DNA of 64,000 nucleotides from Littorina saxatilis (Eukaryota > Mollusca > Gastropoda > Littorinimorpha > Littorinidae). Under the pieces are notes generated by a model. The model was not told the origin of the DNA. It saw nothing but the letters and a program-made list of their open reading frames with translations, and searched no databases. The position numbers and the translations under genes are program-made. The stretch spans positions 60,720,992 through 60,784,991 of the forward strand of contig NC_090261.1 in the NCBI RefSeq assembly GCF_037325665.1. The letters are read 5' to 3'. Every line of letters starts with the position of its first letter. Positions within the stretch are counted from its first letter, which is position 1. Shown in pieces: positions 56,001 through 64,000 of this stretch.

Positions 56001-58902
56001 TCCGATGAACTTTGTCAAAGATATAAAATGTCTAATTTTTCCTTTGACGCTGACCTGTGACCTTGAAAAAGGTCAAAGGTCAACGAAACCATCGTTAAAG
56101 TGTAGAGGTCATTGGAGGTCACGACTAAACAAAATATGAGCCCGATTGCTTTGATAGTTTCCGAGAAAAGATATAAAATGTCTAATTTTTCCTTTGACGC
56201 TGATCTGTGACCTTGAAAAAGGTCAAAGGTCAACGAAACCATCGTTAACGTGTAGAGGTCATTGGAGGTCACGACTAAACAAAATATGAGCCCGATCGCT
56301 TTGATAGTTTCCGAGAAAAGTCCAACGTTAAGGTGGTGTCTACGGACGGCCGGCCGGCCGGACGGCCGGCCGGCCGGACAGACTAACACTGACCGATTAC
56401 ATAGAGTCACATTTTCTCAAGTGACTCAAAAATCATATTCACTACCATCCATGCTAAATGTACCCTAATAAAGAGCAGTTAGTGAGTTACCATAATATTA
56501 CAATGGTTGTCTCAATGTATCTATTAATTCACTGCCAATTAATAAACCACCACAAACCATCTGTATCTCTTGCGTGGAAGCATGAATGGCTGTTCTTTGC
56601 AGTTCTATGAGTATGAGCACACATGTGCCCTTCAGGCTATTAACTCTGGTTACCCTTGGCAACCACATGGAGGAGGGCACACCTTTTTACACTGGCAGTC
56701 CCATCTGGCAGCTGTGCACTTTACCCTAAAGTTCTTTGTGTGGGAGAGGAAGATGCTTACCAAGTTCATGTACTTTTTAGCTGGAGCTACTGTAAGTACT
56801 GGCAGTGGTACTCCTGCTTCAATCAATCAATGAATCAACCTGAACCCTACCCTGCCCCCTCCTCTTTTTATCCCCTGCCCTTCTGTCACTGTAAAGATCA
56901 CTAGGTCAAAAGAACAACTCTTTATCAAAATGTACTCAAGGTCCTGTAGATGTTCCTTCTTGTGAACTCTATGGCTGCTACACAGTAACCTCAATAAATT
57001 AACTTTATTCAGGTACTGTACAACTACAAACACAGTTTATTTCATTTGCCTAGCATCTCTTCCTCTTTTTCTTTACGTGTATACTTTACGTTTTCTGCAG
57101 TATGTTCAGTTGTAATGCTTGCACACCTTAACCTAGACTATATATGTTTAAAAACAATTACAAACCGCTTTCAATTTATTTTCTCATGATAAATGTATTT
57201 AAACAGCTAAACTCACTGATAAACAACGAAGCTAGCAACAAAGGCATAAAGCTGAACATCACAAAGGAGGTCAAACAACTGAAAGAACATAAATCTCTTA
57301 TAAACAGTCAAATGATCTGATGGTCAATAGAACAACAGAAGTTTCACTGTCACGATTATCACTTTACGCTCCCTCACATGACACACATTCGAACACAGTT
57401 ACACACACATGATAACACACAGAAGTTCACATACCTTTGAGTCCTCGTCTCCCACAGAATAGGTAAGCTCAGTCTCTTCAAATCCTGATGGATTCATACG
57501 CTGCTCCAAACTGGTCGGGCCTGAGGAGCCTGGGGGAGGGTCAGGGGAGTTAAGACACGTTTGAATCAACGCTTTGCCACTGTCGCTCGTTATCATCGGC
57601 TGCAGTTTGCGCGTGGCAAAGGTGTAGACGTGTCCTGTTTCACTTGCAACTAACAGCATGACTTGTGTTCCAGTCAGTGTTGACAGTTCATAAGCCTGCA
57701 AGAGAGTCATCCGATCACTCAAATTTCAAGTGTTATATTGGATGTTCAGAGATTTTACATAGTGTTTACCAAACTTAGATTGCGTGCGAACTCGTAATAC
57801 TTACTATGATGGTGAATAATTAGTACTAAAGTTATATATCCTGAATGTATTGCAAACTCATTTAAACATTAATCATGGTTTTGTTTGCTGTTGGTGTTGG
57901 TGGGTTGTTGTTGTTGTTTTTCTATCTCCAGTGAAACTGCAAGTGAAACAGATTTATTGATCTACTTCTTGTGTACATTTCCAAGATTTAGTAATAAGTA
58001 TTTTTCCTGTGGTACCTAACCAACAAAAAAAATCACAAAATATTATACAGAAAACATGAATTCCACTTCAAGTAAGGCTGATGTTGCAAGAAATACTGTC
58101 CATTGATCCGATTTAAATAACTTGTGTAGTTTGGTGTTTTTTCCCCCCACATCCACCAGTATCTGTTCTACTGCTAATAAACGGTTTGTATTTGAATTAA
58201 AAAAAAATTAAAAAGAAAATTACCCTTGCAATGCAACTGACCATTGAAGGTAATCTCAAAATTACAAAATGTGAGATTCAAGCAGCAAAGACAAAGTGAC
58301 TGAAAAACGACAAAACAGTAGCGCTAAAACAGTAACTGAAAAAGGTTTTATGAAGAAAAACAAAGGAACTGAGACACCCCACAAAAAAGATACACCTCTG
58401 CTGTGAAGTTCTTAGATCTGTGAAACTATGCCCATAAACTGCACGCACGTGCGCAAGCACTGCAAGTTCAAAGGCCGTGTTTACGTTTCGCTCGGACAGC
58501 CCTTCGGTTCATTCATCGGCACTACTTTTTGCTTACCTTCTTCATGATGCCAGTCTTGCGTTTGCTGAAAGTTGTGTATCGCCGCAGCTTGTTTTCAATA
58601 AATTCCATTTTGATCTTGACGCGTCCCTTGGTCTTCTTGCCAGGTTTGAGGCCTGACGGGGACAAGTGACCCTGTCCCTGCCCCGCCCCTCTGTCGAACT
58701 GGACTGAGGGGGACATCTCATCGTCTGAATCGTCTTCATCCAAGTGCGCTGGATCAACATTTTCGAAGATGAAGTTATCTGGCGGTGCATGTTGTGGTCC
58801 CGGACCGTTCGTTCCAGCTAAACTAAGCCGTCCATTCAAACCAGCGATGTTGGCGCTGTGAGAAATGGTGGGAATCGCACCGGAGTGGCTGCTCGCTTGC
58901 AT
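50093..58902 (-). CDS. SRF: Serum response factor (MADS-box transcription factor), ten coding exons
   Basis: Nuclear MADS-box factor that binds CArG boxes as a dimer. Exons in order: 58537-58902, 57435-57695, 55162-55242, 54495-54681, 54390-54395, 53732-53839, 52941-53009, 52341-52499, 51437-51498, 50093-50182; about 462 aa (human 508). The N-terminal part is acidic (DEDDSDDEM). The MADS box spans exons 1 and 2: GRVKIKMEFIENKLRRYTTF, KRKTGIMKK, then AYELSTLTGTQVMLLVASET, with the SAM extension ending in ALIQTCLNSPDPPP. The rest is a Ser/Thr/Gln/Pro-rich activation region (IIMYQTPQGVVYAAP and QQIITIPVPVSLANAQQ match the vertebrate pattern). The C-end SPSKKPRKG is basic. Start: the only in-frame ATG after an upstream stop, with A at -3. 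Later introns are phase 1. The 6-base exon adds Gly-Glu in frame and may be optional. Identity is certain; the exon 3-10 model was made by eye. Confidence 0.93.
50229..50395. mobile_element. CAGTGGAACC-family half element in the last SRF intron
   Basis: TACAGTGGAACCCCCTTTTA, then AACTTCTGTAAACTTAACTC and TTAAGACTCCCTCCTTTTAA, the same interior that forms the 89-bp array at 2931. The right end is not seen. Confidence 0.6.
50479..50784. mobile_element. TIR element with CAGGCATGG ends
   Basis: CAGGCATGGGAATT on the left and AATTTCCATGCCTG on the right, target duplication ATCTT. GC-rich middle. Non-coding, in the last SRF intron. Confidence 0.75.
51119..51423. mobile_element. TTA-flanked MITE, GGCC-poly(A) family, beside an SRF splice donor
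   Basis: TTAGGCCTAAAAAAA...TTTTGTGGCCTTA, with inner arms GGTGTGGTTACGGTAAC and GTTACCGTAACCACACC. Its right edge lies 13 bp downstream (in the gene's direction) of the 62-base exon at 51437-51498. Confidence 0.87.
52510..52900. repeat. Diverged tandem repeat of about 80 bp, five copies
   Basis: GCTGGCTGTAAAC-like motifs at about 52578, 52660, 52739, 52819 and 52888. A (CA)n run lies at 52777-52800. In an SRF intron, next to the exon at 52341-52499. Confidence 0.75.
54390..54395 (-). CDS. SRF: Candidate 6-base microexon of SRF
   Basis: On the minus strand: CTTTTTTTGCAG, then GGGAAG, then GTAAGACC. It lies 99 bp after the previous donor. Both neighbours are phase 1, so inclusion turns Thr-Gly-Ser into Thr-Gly-Glu-Gly-Ser without changing frame. 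The splice signals are strong; use is inferred. Confidence 0.55.
55285..55415. repeat. Tandem repeat, about 41-bp unit, three copies
   Basis: TTTACTTCACTCTTAGGTGA and ATTCCAGTCTGTACTAAACA repeat at about 55288, 55330 and 55371. In the SRF intron before the 81-base exon. Confidence 0.9.
55718..56432. mobile_element. AGAGCAAACGCTCG repeat, copy 2, in SRF intron 2
   Basis: Near-identical to the outer parts of 44457-46636. It has an internal duplication of about 150 bp (TATAAAATGTCTAATTTTTC at about 56021 and 56172). Ends share GAGTCACTT and AAGTGACTC inverted. A GC-rich GGCCGGCCGGCC block lies at 56345-56382. Confidence 0.85.
56051..56082. promoter_or_regulatory. Inverted pair of DR1 nuclear-receptor motifs in a repeat
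   Basis: TGACCTGTGACCT (56051-56063) faces AGGTCAAAGGTCA (56070-56082); each is two AGGTCA half-sites one base apart. A second AGGTCAAAGGTCA lies at 56220-56232. Sequence match only; function unknown. Confidence 0.4.
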
Positions 58903-59202
58903 GTTATCGGCAAAGGAAAAATATCTTACTCCAACTGCCTTATTTCGTGCCTTCTGCCATAAACGGGAAGGGCGTACTACGCCTGTTCGTGTTACTACGC
59001 ACACAATGTAGTTCCTTCAAAGTAACATTTTCTGGTCAGAGACTATCGAATACAATATCAAAAGTGGTGTTTTCATCTTATATGTACGTTTCCATTATCG
59101 ATGTCAAAGAAAATTGTATTTTAATAGCAATTTACGGTAACGCGCAATAATATCAAGGCATTTCCATCCATGGTGCGAGCCTTGTTTGGTGAAGTGGGGT
59201 TC

Positions 59203-59212
59203 CCATATAAGG
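59203..59212. promoter_or_regulatory. CArG box CCATATAAGG
   Basis: Perfect CC(A/T)6GG about 300 bp upstream of the SRF start codon. Confidence 0.75.
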
Positions 59213-59221
59213 TTTCCACGG

Positions 59222-59231
59222 CCAAATATGG
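59222..59231. promoter_or_regulatory. CArG box CCAAATATGG
   Basis: Second perfect CC(A/T)6GG, 19 bp from the first (start to start). An Ets-like CCGGAA lies at about 59277. Confidence 0.75.
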
Positions 59232-59874
59232 ATCCTGCGAGCATCAATCAAACGAGAATGAAAGAAGACTCAGGTGCCGGAAAAATGCCAGAGGTCTGAT
59301 GCGGCCAGGTACCCATCAAAAAAAGACAGCTGTTTTTACTTGTGGATGATTAAAAAGACATTAACTTGATTTGTCACAACTGACATGACATTGACAGCAG
59401 GGTTGCCCGGTGCACATAAGTAAATCGTCTGGCATACATTCACTTGAATTTAAAACTTATTAAAAATAAAGACCACTGGGTCAACGGACTGTAAATGTAA
59501 CATTTTGTTTTGTCAATAATTAAACGTTAGTATAACATTAAATTTGTGTTTCATTTTATTCTGAATTTTGGAACGTTAACTATGTCAGTGTTTGCGTGTT
59601 TCGTTTTGTCGAGGCTGTGTGTGTCTCCAGTGTGTGTGTCAGTGTGTGTCAATGTGTGTGCGTATGTATGTGCGTGTGTAAGTGTGTGTGTGGGTGTAAA
59701 GAAGGTTCTTTTCCAATTGTGTATTTTTTTATTTTCTTTGGAACGCATAGACATTGCTGACTGTTGTTGTTGTGGTTTAGTTTTCCCTTTCTACGCCTCG
59801 ATCTCTACAGGCATTTTATTCTTTTTAAGTAAATGTTTATTGTTGTTACCGCATCTCTTCTATCTATGTCTCTG

Positions 59875-60730
59875 ATTTAGTCAAGTTTTGACTAAATGTT
59901 TTAACGTAGAGGGGGGAATCGAGACGAGGGTGTGGTGTGTGTGTGTGTGTGTGTCAGTGTAGAGCGATTCAGAGAAAACTAATGGACCGATCTTCATGAA
60001 ACTTGACATGAGAGATCCTGAGTATGGTATCTCCAGACGTTTTTTTCTTCATTTGTTTTGATAAATGTCTTTGATGACGTCATATCCGGCTTTTCGTGAA
60101 AGTTGAGGCGGCACTGTCACGCTCTCATTTTTCAACCAAATTGGTTGAAATTTTGGTCAAGTAATCTTCGACGAAGCCCGGACTTTGGTATTGCATTTCA
60201 GCTTGAAGGCTTAAAAATTAATTAATGAGTTTGCTCATTAAAGTTGTCATTAAAATCGATTTTTCGCAAACAGATTTAAAATTGATTGCATCGTATTCTT
60301 CATCACATTCTGAATCTAAAAATATATACATATGTCATGTTTACTCTTAAAAAATGTGATCACAATTAACGAAAATAGATTAATTAATCTTACGATTAAA
60401 ATTTAAGAAATCGATCCAAAAATGATTTCATCTTATTCTTTATCATTTCCTGATTCCAAAAACATATAGATATGATAGGTTGTACTCAAAACAAGCTCAG
60501 AAAGTTAACAAGAATACAGAAAAGCGCGCTTTCCTGCTTAGCACAATACGCTACCGCGCTAATCTGGCGTGTCAATATCACTACGTTTTGCACGTGGGAG
60601 GTGAGCGATTTCCTTCACGCGGGGATTGACGAAGCTGCACTGTCTTGGTGAAAAAATACAGTGCGTTCAGTTTCATCCCGTGAGTTCGACAGCTTGACTA
60701 AATGTAGTAATTTCGCCTTACGCGACTTGT
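59875..60730 (-). repeat. About 850-bp dispersed repeat, copy 2 (inverted)
   Basis: Reverse of the element at 41043-41886. It begins with the palindromic TTTAGTCAAGTTTTGACTAA and ends CCTTACGCGACTTGT. Confidence 0.87.
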
Positions 60731-60800
60731 TTTCGTTGTTGTTGTTGTTGTTGTTGTTGTTAAACACTACCATGAAGCTGATGCTCGTCAGGCGCCTGTA

Positions 60801-60846
60801 CCGGAAATGCAGAGTTGTGTCCCATCGTTTCAACTTTCGCTTCCGG
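60801..60846. promoter_or_regulatory. Ets-like motifs upstream of TRMT61A
   Basis: CCGGAAATG at 60801-60809 and TTCCGG at 60841-60846, about 110-150 bp before the start codon; typical of housekeeping promoters. Confidence 0.4.
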
Positions 60847-60951
60847 CTAACACGCGGAGCAAGTTGCATGTTTCAAATGTAATCGAAACTTGGAAAGCTC
60901 TTCTATCCTTTTCAGTATCTGTGCGTGAAGAAAATCATTCTCGCCGCCACC

Positions 60952-64000
<3,049 letters not shown>

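Larger units (their letters stand above)
58903..60951. other. Divergent SRF/TRMT61A upstream region
   Basis: Holds the SRF-side CArG boxes (59203-59231), a GT block (59616-59696), the inverted 850-bp repeat (59875-60730), a GTT run (about 60731-60762) and the short TRMT61A promoter with two Ets-like motifs. No other gene recognised. Confidence 0.6.

Noticed and set aside
58903-59004. Longer SRF N-terminus starting at 59004
   Set aside because: That codon is GTG, and an in-frame stop lies just upstream; the first ATG is at 58902.

Overview
The window is eukaryotic nuclear DNA, most likely from a gastropod or other mollusc. The evidence is spliced genes of animal families, introns of 0.1-6 kb with GT-AG borders, long CA/GT microsatellites, and several SINE and short inverted-repeat transposon families of the kind that crowd mollusc genomes. 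There are no operons or bacterial signals. The species cannot be fixed from the sequence alone, and all exon borders were placed by eye.

Four host genes are recognised. Two tandem paralogues of glutaminyl-peptide cyclotransferase (QPCT), both on the plus strand, lie at 904-7753 and 20801-34678. Each has seven coding exons with identical intron phases, a signal peptide and a complete set of zinc and active-site residues. Serum response factor (SRF) lies on the minus strand at 50093-58902 with ten coding exons, one of them only 6 bases. The 5' part of TRMT61A, the catalytic subunit of tRNA m1A58 methyltransferase, runs off the right edge (60952-64000, plus strand). SRF and TRMT61A are divergent, with about 2 kb between their start codons. 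That gap holds two perfect CArG boxes near the SRF side. A weaker unidentified minus-strand coding signal sits at 40827-43557.

Region by region: 1-900 is microsatellite and upstream DNA. 904-7753 is QPCT copy 1, whose first intron holds SINEs and a ten-copy 89-bp minisatellite grown out of a short TIR element. 7754-20400 separates the two QPCT genes and is a minisatellite tract broken by a Tc1-like transposon and by a Ty3/Gypsy-type LTR element, which itself carries a SINE. 20801-34678 is QPCT copy 2, whose fourth intron holds a 5.7-kb DIRS-like element. 34902-50092 is intergenic and built largely of nested repeats, including a 4-kb foldback element at 44004-48014. 50093-58902 is SRF, with mobile repeats in its introns. 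58903-60951 is the divergent promoter region with an 850-bp repeat. 60952-64000 is TRMT61A, with a THAP-like fragment and TIR elements in its first intron.

The host genes do not form a pathway. QPCT enzymes cap secreted peptides with pyroglutamate in the secretory pathway, SRF is a nuclear transcription factor, and TRMT61A modifies tRNA. The most notable observations are the integrase-before-RT order of the Gypsy element, the CArG boxes in front of SRF, the 6-base SRF exon, minisatellites derived from one TIR family, and the foldback element with at least three nested insertions.
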